Assembly (NCBI GenBank): GCA_000729835.1
Contig: JFHB01000168.1
Location: 1-64,000, forward strand
Direction: 5' to 3'
Length of the DNA stretch: 64,000 nt
DNA from: Atkinsonella hypoxylon
Taxonomy: Eukaryota; Ascomycota; Sordariomycetes; Hypocreales; Clavicipitaceae
Shown here: one piece after another, positions 23,760-37,331 of the stretch
How positions within the stretch are numbered: position 1 is the first letter of the stretch
How the letters are laid out: each line of letters opens with the position of its first letter
Notes under the pieces: generated by a model
What the model was told of the DNA's origin: nothing
Databases searched by the model: none
Seen by the model: the letters and a program-made list of their open reading frames with translations, nothing else
Program-made: the position numbers and the translations under genes

Positions 23760-26700
23760 AAAATTATAGTGCTTTATAAATTAGTTAAGAGCTAATCTCT
23801 ATAGATAAAGGAACTATAACGCTTTATAATAAACTATATATAGAAAAAGAAGCAGCTTTAAGCTGCAGTAAGCTAGTAGCTAAAGGAACCTAAATAGAAG
23901 CTCTTACCTATAGTAAACCTTTATAATAGAAATAAATAGAGCTTTTAGGCCTAGTAAATAGTAATTACCTAAAAGCTTTAGGCTAATAGCGCCTTTATAG
24001 GTATAATATAGAACTAGTAGTACTACTTATACTAAAGCTTATTGCCTAAGGTTTAGTAAAGAGTAGCTGCCTATTATAAAGTAGGTAAAGTAAGGGAATA
24101 TAATATATAGAGGTTCCTTAATTACTTAGAATTAGTCTTTATAGATTCTTACTAATAAAACTAAGCTTTAATTAAGCTTAATTAGCTTTAATAGAGTAAC
24201 AATAAGTAGTTTATAGAATTCTATATTTATTTTAAGAAGAAAATTACACTAATAGAAGAAGCTAACTAAAATAATAGCGTAAAGTTAGCTAAGTTATAAA
24301 TAGCGCTTAATAAAGAAATAAAGAATTATAGTATAAAGAGAGATATTCTCTATTATAACTACCTTTAGGCAGTAGAGTGCTACTATAGTATTGCGCTAAA
24401 CCTTAAGTTATATTGTATTAAGGAATAATACTAGCTAAAATACAGCTTTAGCTCTAAAGAGCCCTAAAATAGTAACACTAAAATAACTAGAGTTAACGCT
24501 ATAGAAACCTAATAGAGATAAAAAAAGAGCGTAAAAAAATCTAAAGTAAAATAACTAAATAAGAATACTTTATAAGTAAAGTAAGTATTTAAGGCTAAAC
24601 TTAAAAAATACTACTAAAAGAGATAATACCTTTAGTGTAAGTTATTTTAACACTATATTTAAGGATGTAGATAGTAATTAATAGAATATAAGCTAAAGTT
24701 AACTAGTATATAAGTAGCAGCAATAGATAATATATAGAAGAAGGACTTTAATAAGTTAAAAAAAGGCTTACTCTTAGCCTTAAGCTTAATATAAAGGTAA
24801 AGGTAATATAAACAATATAATAACCTTTACTTAATAAGCAGCTAGAAGAAGAATATAGAGAAATAACTAAGAAAATAAATATATTATTGTTCTTTATCTC
24901 TATACTCTTTAACTAACTATTATTCTATAATATATAGATAAATAGTAAGTATAACTACTTTACTGCAATAAGTAAGAGTTTAGTGTAATGCCTTAGCTTA
25001 AAGTAGATTCTATTGCTATATAAAAGGATAGTATAAACAGCAGTAAAGGTTAAACAGTAGTTCTATAATAGCTACTAAAGGAGCGCTTTAATTGCTTCTT
25101 TAGTTTACTTATAAGTAAATATTAATAGCTAGGTCTTCCTAGTAGTAGCCTATATAATTCTAGGCTTAACCTAAGATTATATCTTTAGGAGCTTATAGTT
25201 AGCCTATAATAGAATTATCCTTAACGCTACTAGCTAAAGCCTATTAGTAGGTAAAGCTAAGGGCTTTATAATTTAAGCAGTAAGAGCTTAAGACATTAAG
25301 AACCTAATAAGACTAATGTTAGTAGCAGTTTATAGTGCTCTAATAAAATAGAGCAAAAGCTAAAAGGTTACTATATATTTTATTACTATAAGCCTTTAGG
25401 AAATTACCTCTATATTATTGTTATAAATACCCCTAAAAGTCCTTAATCTATTAATACTACTACTTAAATTAAAGAACTTTTATAATCTTTTTAAAGAAAA
25501 GAAGGCCTAAGGCCTTCTACTATATAAAAAGGGACTAGATTACTATATTAAGCTAAAACAGCAGCTAAATAGCTCCTTACTGTTACTGCTATAGGCCTTA
25601 CTATATAATATACTGTAGAACTATTTATTAGAAATTAGAAAGTAGGTAATAAACTTAATAGATAAAGAATAGATTTAAGCTAGCTTCTCTTTAGCAGTAA
25701 TACCTATTCTTTTAGCTAAAAAGCTAAGTAAAGAATAGTAATTCTATATTAATTATTAAGCCTTTAATAAGATTATAGAATAGAACTATTACCTACTTCT
25801 TTTAATAAAGAAAATACTTAAGTTATTATTAAAGGTACACTAGTTTACTAAACTAAATATATAGTTAGCTTTCTATAGAATCTAGATAGTAAACAGTAAG
25901 GAGTATCTTATAGCATTCTATATCTAGTTTAGCCTCTTTAAATAGCTAGTTTACCCCTTTAGGTTAGTAAAGGCTCTAGCTATATTCTAATAATATATTA
26001 ATAGTGCACTAAAAGAGGCCCTTAGAGATTATATAACTGCTTATTTAAATAACGTTTTTATTTACACTAAAGGTTCTAGGAAAGACTATATATATAAGGT
26101 ATAGAGAATCCTAGAAAAGTTATAGTTAGTAGAGCTACACTTAAATCTTAAGAAATACTACTTTACTATAACTAAAGTTAAATACCTTAGCTTTATAGTT
26201 ATAGTAAAAAGAGAGATATACTTAAATCTAGAGAAAATTATAGCTATTTAGGAGTAGTAAGCTTCTACTAAGTTATAAAGGGTATAAAGCTTTTTTAGAT
26301 TTATAAACTTTTACTATAACTTTATATTAGATTTCTTAGATATTATAGAGCTCTTAGTTAACTTAATAAAGAAGAGAGTTCTATTCTAGTAAATAAAGAA
26401 ATATAAGAGGTTATTTATAAGGCTTAAAGAGGTCTTTACTTTATACCTAGTTTTAGCTTAATAGAACCCTAAGAAGAATATAGTAGTAAAGGCTAATTAC
26501 TTAAGAGAGGCCCTTAGTAGCTATTTATTCTAATATAATAAAGCTAGTGTACTGCAGCTTATAGTATACTATTTAGCTAAGTTATCTCTAGCTTAATATA
26601 ACTATACTATTTATAATAAGGAACTTTTAGTAATAATATCTTACCTTAAAGCTTAAGCAGTAAAGTTATAGAGAGTAGTATATCTCTTTATAATCCTTAT

Positions 26701-28640
26701 AGACTATAAGAATCTAGAATACTTTATATCTTTATAAGAGATCTTTAAGTATTAAGCTAGGTAGATAGAGCTTCTTTCTCTCTTTAACTACTACCTATAA
26801 TACTACTTAAAGCTATAAGTAAAGTAACTAAATATATTGTTATAATAAGAGTAAAATTAAGATAGAGTAACGCTATAGATAGACTAAATTCTTTAGTCTC
26901 TCTCTATTAGCTGCCTTAGCACTCTCTATAGAGATAAGAAGAAGGAGAAGGTTATAGAGAATATTAAGGTAGAAATAGCTAGTAAAGTAACACTAAAAAG
27001 TTAACTAGCTATAGCTTTATAGGTGCTAGCTAGAATAACGCTATTCTTAAATAAATACTTATAGAGCTTATAGAACTAAGAAGTATAAAAAGACTTAATA
27101 TACCTAATAAGGTTAAATATAGTTTAAAAGAGAGAAAGAAAGTTTCTATTAAAGGTAAAAATATAAGAATAAATTATAGACTACACCCTTAATATATAAA
27201 GAGTGCTAGTTTATTAAAGCTACCTCTAGGTCCTTAAGTATAAGCTATTAACTACTATATTAATATATAGAATATATAAGTTACTAATGTTAAGCTACCT
27301 AGGCTAAAATACTATATTTTAAGCATTAATATATAACTATTACTAGAATAGGCTGTTTTAAGATATTACTTAGTACGTTTAAAACTGCTACTATTATAGT
27401 AGCTAAAAGAGTAGAAGGTTATAGTAAGGCCTTTTGCAACCTATTCTAGCGCTAAATAGGTATTAGTTATAGATCTCTATAGATTTTATAATAGATTTAC
27501 TAGCGCTAAACTAAGCTATACTCTTTTACTTAATAGTTATTACTAATTAACTTTTAAAGTATATATAGTTAAAGGTAATAACCTCTATAGAGGTAGAGAA
27601 ATACACTTAGTAGTTTAAGCATTATTAGTAGTAGTTTTATAGGTTCCTAAAATAAATTATCTCTAACTATAGTTTAGATTAATTAAGTACCTTTTAAACT
27701 ACTCTTTATTGCTTTATTAGAATTAAATAATTACTATTTATATTCTATTACCTATAGATAAACAGTAGAATAAAGAGAGTTAATTAAAAAGTATAAGTAA
27801 TTCTATAGGTTATAGTTACCTTTTTATAGTTTAACTAGCTTAAATATCTCCCTATATATTAGCTAGCTATTAATAATAGAAATTCCTTAGTAACTAGTAT
27901 AAGTTTAAACTAAGCAATATATAGGTATAATATAAACCTTATTCTAAAGCTTATAGATAAAGGGAAGTTTTAAGTTTTATATAAAGAGTAAGCCTTAGTG
28001 TTTCTTAAATAGCTATAGAAAAGTATAAATATTACTTAAGCTATAATTAACTTTACTTAGTAAAGGCAGTAAAAGTAGTTAAATAGAAGCTATAAGCTAG
28101 TAGAATAGTATAAGGTAAAGAACTTAGTTTAGCTAATACTCTATTATATTAAAATAAACTACTTAAGTTAGAAGCTTAATTAGGTTATAGTAAAGTATAT
28201 AGTTATAAATATATTAATACCTTTAACTATAAAGTTAGATATTTTACTAGAAATTTACTTAGTCTTCTATATTAACCTTATTAAGTAAGTAGTAATAAAC
28301 CTCTTACTTTTCTAGTAGCTAATAGACTTAAGGCTTAGTTCTAAGCTAACTATAATAAATACTAACCTATCTCTTAAGAAATATAGAGTAAAGAAAATTC
28401 TAGCTACTAAAAACACTTTAAGCTAAGAAAGACACTATTAAGTGCTTATTAAGTAGGTAGAATTTATTTAGCCTATATAGAAACTACTAAAAAACTTTCT
28501 TAATATAGAAGCACTAAATTAATTTAAGTTATAGTAAAAAAACACTTAATTTAATAATAAGCTTAGTAAAAGTATAGTAAAATTTTATATAAACTCTAAT
28601 AATAACTTAGTTACCTTTAACTAAAAATAAAAGAAAATAA
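23760..28640 (+). pseudogene. gag-pol: G2 gag-pol: gag, zinc knuckle, protease, RT, RNase H, integrase, chromodomain
   Basis: Gag reads through KVGKVREYNIQRFLNYLELV (about 24080-24140) to a zinc knuckle near 24620-24670, YLQCKLFQHYIQGC, with CX2CX4HX4C spacing and the first Cys changed to Tyr. The protease region is near 24950-25250. RT has FYINYQAFNKI and, at 26039-26060, AYLNNVFIY (YLDD with both Asp turned to Asn). RNase H shows VVKANYLREALSSYLFQYNK and YTIYNKELLVI, then DYKNLEYF. Integrase follows. The last segment, 28425-28540, reads YQVLIKW...F...W and is a chromodomain core. Gag is in phase 0 and pol in phase 2, so a frameshift lies between them. Confidence 0.88.
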
Positions 28641-28669
28641 ACTTCTCTTTATAGAGGCCTATATAACTA

Positions 28670-30010
28670 TAAAAAAAAAAAATTAAAACAAAAGAAATTT
28701 CTTAGTAAGTAGTAAAGAGGCATTAGTACTTATAGCGTAAAGGTATAACTATTTAAAAAGCACTTTATTGCTCTTTAAGTAGTTATAAAATAGAAGCTAA
28801 AGAAACTATATAGTGTCCTTAAAGTAGTGTAAAAGTAGAAGCTAGAATAGCAGTATTAGTAGAAAGTATAGAGGCTAGAGTAAGTAAAGATATAACTAGC
28901 GCTTTAGATTAAAGCTTTACTCTAGTAAGTATAGGTAAGAATATAATATCTTAAATAGCTTAGCGCTTTAAGTATAAAGGTATAGTTTTAAAAGAGAGAA
29001 AGATAAAGAAGAAAAAGGCTAAAAGAGCAGTAAGCTAAGTTAAAGTTATACACTCTAGAAATATAAATAGTAATTAGCGCTATAAGTAGTTTAAGCTTTT
29101 AAGCTTTACTTAAAGGTAGATATATTTCTAGTGTATTACCTTAAGGTTATTCTATAAGGGTAAAGGAATAATATATAGCAGTAAAGAAGCCTTATATAGC
29201 AGTAAGAAAGTAGTAATAGTAAAGGTTAGCAGTATATAATAAGGTATAGGTATAAGTAAAGGTAACAATAAGGGTATAGTAATAGTAGCAGTAGTAGTAG
29301 GTATAAGAGGGAATAAGATATTATTATTAATATCTATAGAGATATACTTATACTTATTAGAGTTAAACTTATTGTTCTTTAGAATAATAGAGGCTATAGT
29401 GCTTTTATAGATTATAGAAGAAAAAAAAGTAAATATAGAAAGGCTGCTAGCTTAGGTTATATAATAAAGAGAAGAAAAAAGTATAACCTTCTTTTCTATA
29501 TAATTAGCAGTAAGTATATTCTTAAGAATAGTATTATAGTAATTATATATATTTAAGAACTTATAGGTAAAGATAGTTTAATAGGTAGGCTAGCTAAAGT
29601 AAGAGAGAATTAATATAAACTTAACTATAAAACCTTAGTTAGTAAGTTTCTATATTCTAGTAAAGTAATACTATAGGTAAGAATACTTAGTAAAAAGGCT
29701 TAAATTCTAGATACAGCCTCTATACCTCTATATATATAGTTAGTATCCCCTCCTTTAGCTAGAACAATAGTTATATAAGCTCTTTTTATAAAGGTTGTTA
29801 TAATATAGTATATAAATATCTTTAAGGATATTGCTATTAAATAACTCTAAGTTGTTTAAGTTCTTTTATATAAAGAAACTATAGATATAGCAGCAGTAAG
29901 GGACTAATAGTACTATAGAAGTACAAGCAGTAAAGGCACTAGCGCTAGCAATATAACTGCTAAAGTTCTAAATATACTTCTAGTTAGTAAAGAGATAAGC
30001 TATATATAAG
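28670..30010 (-). pseudogene. G2 antisense ORF (aORF), unknown function
   Basis: The counterpart of 5690-7010 in G1, on the strand opposite to pol. It lies between the chromodomain end and the 3' untranslated region, convergent with pol. A poly-A run at 28670-28680 marks its 3' end. In this copy too the antisense phase has far fewer stops than the sense phases of the same DNA. Function is not recognised. Confidence 0.55.
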
Positions 30011-31030
30011 CAAAGGGGCAGTATACTTTAGGCTAATAAAATAATATTTTGCGATTTTAATTAGTAAGCTATTAGTAGTTAGATAAATTCTATTTAAATA
30101 TATTAAAAAGAGGTTCTTTTATATTAAAAGGAGCAGTAGCAGCTATATAGTAAAGTAAGAAATTTTAAGAAACTACAATAGAATTATTTAGTTATAATAT
30201 AGAGGTAAGATAAAATATAAAGAAGAAAGAAAAAGATAAAAAAGGGAAAAGAGAAATTATTTATTTTTATATTAAAAATAGCTAAAAGCTAGCTACTAGT
30301 TTATTGCGCGCTAAAGAGATAATAATAATAATAACTATTTACGCTCTACTAGCTATTAGTTTATTATATACTAAAAGAATAGCACTAATAATAACTGTTT
30401 ACGCTCTACACCCTTAATAATACCCCTTATATATAGATAGGTTGTATATATCTAATAACTGTTTGCAATAGCAATAAGAATAAAAGAGAGAGAGTGCCTC
30501 TTAGTTAATAAGAGGGATTATTATATAATAATTGCTTAAAATATAAGAAGACCTAAGGATATAGGCAGCTTATGCGCTAGTAACACTAGCATTACAGCTA
30601 GCGCCTATATAATAGGTAGATAATTAATAGCTATATATAGAGAGCTATAAGGCAGAGGGAGGTAAGGAGTTAATAAACCCTAAAAGGGTACAATTAAGTA
30701 GAAGGGAGCGTAATTAACCTATTATAGCGCAACTAATAGGTTAGTTAGTAGAGTAATTAACAGCTGTTGCTAAGGTGCTATAAGCAATTAAAGAGAAAGG
30801 AGGTAGAGTAGATATCTATTTATATATTAGCTCTATAACACTACACTAACAATAAATAGTGCATTATTATAGCAATAGAACAGCTAGAGTAAAGCGCCTA
30901 AGGGCAAACATTATACCTCTATTTTTTTTATAAGTAGATAATAGAGGAAATATAAAGAGAGAGTAAATAGAGAGTTAGCTGCTATTTATAGCACCTACTA
31001 TAGATGTTAAAAGGGAGTGTTATAGGGCTT
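30011..31030. other. Non-coding 3' region of G2 with 60-bp tandem repeat
   Basis: No coding frame seen. The repeat pair is at 30291-30407 and corresponds to 5267-5386 in G1. Confidence 0.55.
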
Positions 31031-31048
31031 AAGAGAAGAAGGAGGGTA
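31031..31048 (+). other. Polypurine tract of G2
   Basis: AAGAGAAGAAGGAGGGTA directly before the 3' LTR. Confidence 0.85.
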
Positions 31049-31117
31049 TATTATAGACTTAAGCCTTAAGCTTAAGTCTTTTAGTAGAGAGAGAACAGCA
31101 GAAAAGGAATAGAGATC
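31049..31117 (+). repeat. 3' LTR of G2, left fragment
   Basis: The first 69 bp of the LTR (TATTATAGACTTAAGCC onward), cut by Copia C. The LTR resumes at 48949-49208 with AGATC duplicated. Confidence 0.93.
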
Positions 31118-31824
31118 TATTGAAAATAATAGGGATTACAGGACTAGATATCTAAGAGAGTAGTGGTCTCTTAGATTTAGCACCTGTAATTGCTCCTAGC
31201 AATTATCACGTAGTAGAAGCAGCAGCGGCCTAAATCAAGCTGTAGTGTATAGTACTAGATCACGTAGAGGCAATAGATAACTGTAATAGTAGTATCTTTA
31301 TATTGAGAGCGCTGTAACGAACTTAGTAAGGGTAGGATCTTAAATCTTTCCAGTCCCTTATAGACCTACTAACTATATCGGCAGGCTGTAGTCGCTAGAA
31401 GGGGCTTGTAGGCTACTTTATAATTTCCGCAAAAAGATTTACTATATAAAAACAAAAAAATCGACTCACGGCTATATAAACGAGACGCCTATGTGCACAA
31501 TTTAACAAATTCCACTAATAATAAGCAACCCTTATAAGCAACTCTATCTAACAATTATACCATTAGATAGCCCTAATTCTTAGCTTTCGAATGGTATACT
31601 TCTTAAATTTCTACTATTACTAGTTGTGGAGAAAATCGCTGTTAAAGTTAACTATAGGTTAGGCAACTTTGCCTTAGTTAAATCTAGATGTTTCGCATCT
31701 AGTAACAGCGATATCTCTACTAAAAATCAACGTAACAAGACCTAGTTAGGGTCACGTAATAGAGCAACTAATAGGCAACTAGCAAGCATAAAAATAGGCT
31801 ATACAGGGTAGCTTATTTTTAACA
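31118..31824 (-). repeat. 3' LTR of Copia C
   Basis: 707 bp, TATTGAAAATAATAG to TTTTTAACA on the plus strand. It contains a well-preserved multi-stem palindrome at 31635-31712. Confidence 0.95.
31635..31712. other. Multi-stem palindromic structure in the Copia LTR
   Basis: Outer arms ATCGCTGTTA (31635-31644) and TAACAGCGAT (31703-31712) are perfect 10-bp complements. Inside lie two hairpins: AGGCAA-CT-TTGCCT (31661-31674), flanked by TTAACTA and TAGTTAA that also pair, and CTAGATG-TTTCG-CATCTAG (31684-31702). Together they form a three-way junction. The same structure is present at about 18388-18466, 48764-48841, 51464-51541 and 59803-59880, and in altered form at about 110-195 on the other strand. 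Confidence 0.8.
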
Positions 31825-31834
31825 CTCCCTCTAG
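31825..31834 (-). other. Polypurine tract of Copia C
   Basis: CTAGAGGGAG in element sense, adjoining the 3' LTR. Confidence 0.8.
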
Positions 31835-32085
31835 AAATGTGAGAAGTAACCAGTTCTACAAGCAACTTAGCTCCTTTAAAGGATATCTAAGTTAGAATTA
31901 ACCAACGAAATACAGTACTAATAACAGAACTAAATAACATAACTAATAACATAACTAATTCCAGCAATTCTAGGGTAGTTATAGTTAAATATAACTAGTT
32001 ATTGTTGATTGTTTTTGTTGTTTTCGATTTTTAACTGTTTTTCGTTGCTTTTCGATTTTTCGAGTGTTTTTGTTGCTTTTATAAG

Positions 32086-35000
32086 CTAACTAGAAAGCTC
32101 TAGTAACTTAATGAATTGTTGATGCTTTTGAATAGTAAGAGGCTTAGTTAGGCTATCTGCTAGCATCTAATTTATATTAATATAACTAACCTTAGCTATA
32201 CCTTTACAAATCTTTTCCCTAATGTAGTTAAACTTCAAAAGGGTGTGCTTAGTCCTACTATACAACGTTAGGTTGTAAGCAGTAACTATAGCGCCTTAAT
32301 TATTACACCTAATAGGAATAGGAGGGGTTAAAGGCAGCTTTATCTCCTTAAAAAGGCCGTAGAGCCACTCTAATTCCCTAATAGCTTCTAATAATGCATT
32401 AGATTCTGCTTCTAAGGTTAAAAGGGCAATAGTACTAGCTTTTTTCGATTTCTAGCTAATAGGTCCACTAGCTAGCTTATATAGATAAGCATAGGTTGAT
32501 TTAGAAGAGACTTTATTACCAGCAAAATCGCTATTGCAATAACTAAGGAGGGTCTTAAGTACTTCTTTAGAGCTAGAAGCTTTAGAAGAGGACCCTATAG
32601 GGTGTGAACTAGAATGCTTATAAATAATAGCAAAGCTTCTAGTACTACTTAAGTACCTTAGGAGGTGCTTAGAGGCGTTTAGGTGCTCTATATAGGGCTT
32701 AGCTAGAAAGGTTAATAGCCACTGAACAGAAAAAGCAATATTAGCCCTAGTTAGCAACATTAGGTACATTATAGTGCCTATTATGCTCTAATAAAGCTTA
32801 TAATTGGATTTTAAGAGAAGTTTTGTAACTAGTTGCTTTAGAATTCCTAGCTGTATAGAGATAGAAGCCGGCTTAGCATCTAGCATTTTAAATCTTTCTA
32901 GTGCTTTAAGGATATATTAAGATTAGTGGATTTTAATAGACCTTTTAGACCTATTACAGGTGATTTACACACCTAGAAAGAATTCTGCTAGTCCCCTATC
33001 TTCTATTAGATAGGCTTAATTTAGTAGCTTTTTAAGCTTATTAATATATCGTAAATTAGGCCTAATTAGAAGACAGTTATCTACATAAGTAGCAATATAT
33101 ATAGATGTAGCTAGGTTATAAAAGACTGCTAGGTCTAATATAAGAGGTTTAAATCTATGCTTTTAAAGTAATTCTGTTAGAATTTGCTGCTATTCTCTAG
33201 GACTTTACTTTAAACTATAGAGGGATTTTTCTAGCTTAATTACTTAGTCTTTAGAAGGCCTGTAATTACAGCTTTTTAGTAGCTTAGCTACTAATAGCGA
33301 TGCTTGCTCTGCAAATTCAACGAATCTATCTAGGATTTCTATATAAATAGCTTCCTTTAGCTTACTATTTAAAAACGCTCCTATAAAGTTAATTTGCTTA
33401 ACTTCCTAGTTATTAAAAGCTGCAAGAGCTAATAATATACGCTAGCTAGAAGGAATACTAGTTGCAGCAAAGGTCTCTAGATAGTTTTAACCTTCTATTT
33501 GCATAAATCCCTTAGCAATAAGGCGGGCCTTATATTTAATAGGATTATTTTCTTTATCCTTTTTAAGCCTGTAAATAAGCCTATTCTTTAGAACTCTTCA
33601 GCCCTTAGGTACTTAGTCTTTCCCTATAAATTTGAAGGTTCCAGCAGCTAATAGCTGCTTAAATTCGCTATAGGTAGCTTCTATCTAATGCTGCTTAGCA
33701 GAGCTTTTTAGGGCTTGCTTCTACGTATTAGGAAGTTCATCCTTATTACTATTAGAAGTAATAGCTGCTTTAGTCCTTGCCTTAAAGCATAGATCCTTAA
33801 TTAAGGAAAATATGTCTCTATCTAAATCTATAGCATTAGCATTAGCTTTAGCTTCTATAGGTTCTATATTAGCCTAAGGGGCTTCTATAGATATAGGGGT
33901 TTTAGGGGCCTCTATAGCTTCTATAGGGTTGCTTAGTAGAAGAGCTTGATTTTCTACAGGTTCTAGTGGATAATTTAGCAGATCTAGATAACTAGAATAA
34001 GGATACTTAGGAGTATAATTATCTTCTAATTACTGCTAGTCATCAATTTCTCCCTCTAAAGGATTATCCACTATAGAACCAATAGGAACCTTAGGGATGC
34101 CCTATGAAATAGAACCTATTCCTTCTATAATTTTAACGAAGCTAGTCTTTATAACAGCTCGTTTAGAGGGGATATATATTAGATATACATTAGAACCTAG
34201 CGTAGCTAAAAGTCTACTAGGAATAGTTCTTTTAGCTAGCTTCTGCAACCTAGATCTCTGTTCTAATAGAATTAGAACTTCGCAATAGGAGCCTATAGCT
34301 CTAATTTTGGAAAAATCAGGCTTATAGGTCTTAGAAGGCTCTAAATTAGCTAAATATAGCTGTTTAGGACTTAGTAGTTTAGTACTATTCGCAGTAGTAT
34401 TAACTAAATCCACTATAGCAGGAAGGATGTAAGACTATAGATACAGAGGTAGTTATAACCACTGTAGGGTAGCACGCAAACGGTCTAGAAGTACCCTTAT
34501 AGCTCTCTCTATTAGCCTATTCTGTTTGTAAATATAGGGGCAAGAGGTGCTAAAGCAAATACCCTTAGAAGATAGCTAAGCTTGCAACCTAGTATCGATT
34601 TCTGTACCACTATTAAAATAAAGGTGTTTAGGGTAGCAGTTATACTGGTTTTTTAATTCCTTAAAGAAGCCTTTAATACAGCTATAGAGAGTAGAACCCT
34701 CTTTATTAGCTAGATTAAAAGACCACTTATACCGTAATTTTCTATCAATTAGAAAAAGAATAGAGGCCTCTTATTGTACAGTATAGGCTCTATTTTAACA
34801 GTATCTCCCTCTATAATATCTAAACATCTAGGGGGGTTAAGAATAGCATGCTTGCTAGGTCTTTTAACAGCTTTAGCTTAGTTGTAAGCTAGGCAGTTAA
34901 AATCCTTTTCCTTAATTTTTGTAAAATCAGGAATACCTTTAGTAATAGAAGTAGTCTTTTTTAGTAAAGGGAGTTCTATATGCCCTAATCTAACGTGCTA

Positions 35001-37331
35001 AGTAGCAGCTAATTCTAGGAGCTTCTTATAGGAAGAAGAAGCAGTAGGATTTATACTACTAGAATTATTATTAGAGCTAGCTTTCTATTGCTCCCTATCC
35101 TGCTAGATCTCTTAAGAACTATAGGCCTTGTTTAAGGGATCTAGACGGCTACTTCCTCTAATATCCAGCAACTTAGGATTTAGACCTTCTAAATCCCTGT
35201 TATTAGAAGGAATCTAACTAGGAGCCCGTTTAGGAACTAGGGCTAATAGCTCTATAGCATCGTTATTGGTATTATCTTCTTTAAAATTAAATAATTCCTT
35301 AATTCGGCTATATTCCTCTGGATTAAAACTAGGCTGTTAAGGGATTTGAACCTCTATAGGATAACTAGCATTATAACCGCTATTATAACTATTGCTAGCT
35401 AGAAATCCTATATAAGAGAGATTAGCGTGGTTTTTACACACTCTAGGGGTCTCTTGCCCCTTAAGCTGTAGAAAGAAACCATGCTTTTTGGGATTTAGAA
35501 GCCTACAGCAGCTTCTATTAGCTAGAAATAGCTGATTTCTAAGGAGAGTGCCCCCTGTTAAATAGTGCTTTAGACCACTAATTAGGTTAGTATCTAAACC
35601 TAGGCAATATAGAGCATTCTTTAGAGCTAAAGGCCTATATTTAGCTAGATTTATACTAACTAGTACCTAGAATACAGCAGGTCCCTGTCCTTTAGGATAA
35701 ATAGGACCTCCTCTAGTAGCAATAGGCGCGGTTTTACCGTTTTTTATAGGCTTAAAAGTCCTAAAAAATGCCTTATTGTTAACTATATAATAGGTAGAAC
35801 CTGTATTGTATAGTAAGGAGTTTTTAATTATTCTATTAGAATAATTAAAAGAAGGGGTATTATTACTAGTAGTACTAGTATTACTAGTTGTAGATTCTGT
35901 ATCTAAATCGTAAGAATTAACACTACTAGAACTGCTAGATTCACTATTGGAATCTATAGTATCCTAGTTGCTAGTAGATAGGTTATAACAACCTATAGCA
36001 AAAGCAGCTTCTCTATCTTTATTTCCAGAATTTTTATTACTTCTTCTTCGGCCTTTCTACTTCTTCTTATTCTTAGAGGCTTTATCTGTATCTTTTTCTT
36101 TAGAGGCATTAGAATCGTTAGAATTAGAATCGGAATTCTTCTTCTAATTAGGAGGATTCTTTCCTTAATTAGCCTTATTATTAGAACTATTAGAATTAGA
36201 AGCTTTATAACTAAGAGCCTTAGATATAGAGGAGCTTTTATCTCTTTGTTCTTCTAATAAATCAGCTATAAGGAACTATAAATTTAGCATTTTTACAGAT
36301 AGACCTTGTGCTCTAGCAGCTCTAATAGAATATTGCTGCCTTTTAGCCTAGCTAGGGAAGGTCTTCTTTAAAGCATTAATATAATAATTTACCTAGTTAA
36401 TAGAATTAATAGCTATACTATAGAGCTGTAATCTAGCTAGTAAATTATTAAATTCAGCATTAAAGGCCTCTAAAGATCCCTTATAGTTCAAAAACAATAA
36501 GTTGTAATAACTAGCATATAGCGTACTACGTTGTATTTTAGCACTCTGCGAATATTGCCTAACTAGAACGTTATAGGTATCTACAGGGGACTTATGCTAG
36601 CTTATAGCAGCTTAAGGTCTAGATTAGCAACTATCTCTTATAATTATAAGGATAATAGCTTGTTCTAAATCTACTAAAGTACTAGCTATACTAGGATTAT
36701 TAATAAATTAAGGGAATCCTAGGGCCTTAAATTAAATAGTTAAAGCTTGCTTCTACTGTTTAAAATTTTTAGGGCCTTTTAGCTTAGCAGCCTCTAGAAT
36801 TAAGTAGACCTTCTTATTTAGCTTTTTTATAGTGCCTTTATTAAAAGCAGGCAGAAAAGTAGCACTATTAGAACTAGAAGGTTTAGGGGCTTTAAAAGAG
36901 ACTTTAGAAGCTCTTTTAGAAGTAATAGGATCTACTACCTTAGAGGGAGACCTAATAGAGAGATTACCCATAGATGTAATTATAGTATCTAATTTACTTA
37001 GTAAATCAGCTATATTACCTTCATTTTAGCTTTGTTTTGCTTCACTATACCTAATAAATCTATTTAGGGTCTCTTGTTGCTTATCTATTTAAGCTTTTAG
37101 ATTAGCTTAAACATTATAGACTTGCACTACTCTTTTAGAAGCTAATCTAGCTTCTTTTAGAGCCTTCTCAGCTGTATAATCTTCTTTATTAGAAGAGGAA
37201 TCTACTAGCTGAGGGGGGGACCTTACTGGACTAGGAAAGCTAGTAGCAGCAGCTAGATTAGCTAGTGTACTAGAACCACTACCCTATTTAGGGCTTGTGC
37301 TCTTTCCCTTACCTGTTCCTTTTAGTGCCAT
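32086..37331 (-). pseudogene. gag-pol: Copia C gag-pol: gag, protease, integrase, RT, RNase H
   Basis: The start ATG at 37331 is kept (MALKGTGKG). Intact runs in the true frame are 36971-36753 (gag), 34413-34102 (integrase C-terminal part) and 32769-32452 (RNase H). The gag run is in phase with the ATG, while the later two are shifted by one base. The cause is a single-base deletion near 34764 in the integrase core. The RT active site near 33085-33100 is ATYVDN. The reading ends in KLLELSS then TAG at 32088-32086. This copy was already non-functional through frameshift plus RIP stops. Confidence 0.9.

Noticed and set aside
31635..31712. A tRNA gene in the Copia LTR, suggested by size and stem arrangement
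   Set aside because: There are only two internal arms, no T-arm GTTCGA box or acceptor-stem layout, so it is an inverted-repeat structure and not a tRNA.
36832..37029. Plus-strand open frames at 36832-37029 and 49488-49688, and 1963-2154 on the minus strand
   Set aside because: All three are the antisense of the same gag segment; the sense reading aligns between copies and is in phase with the gag ATG.
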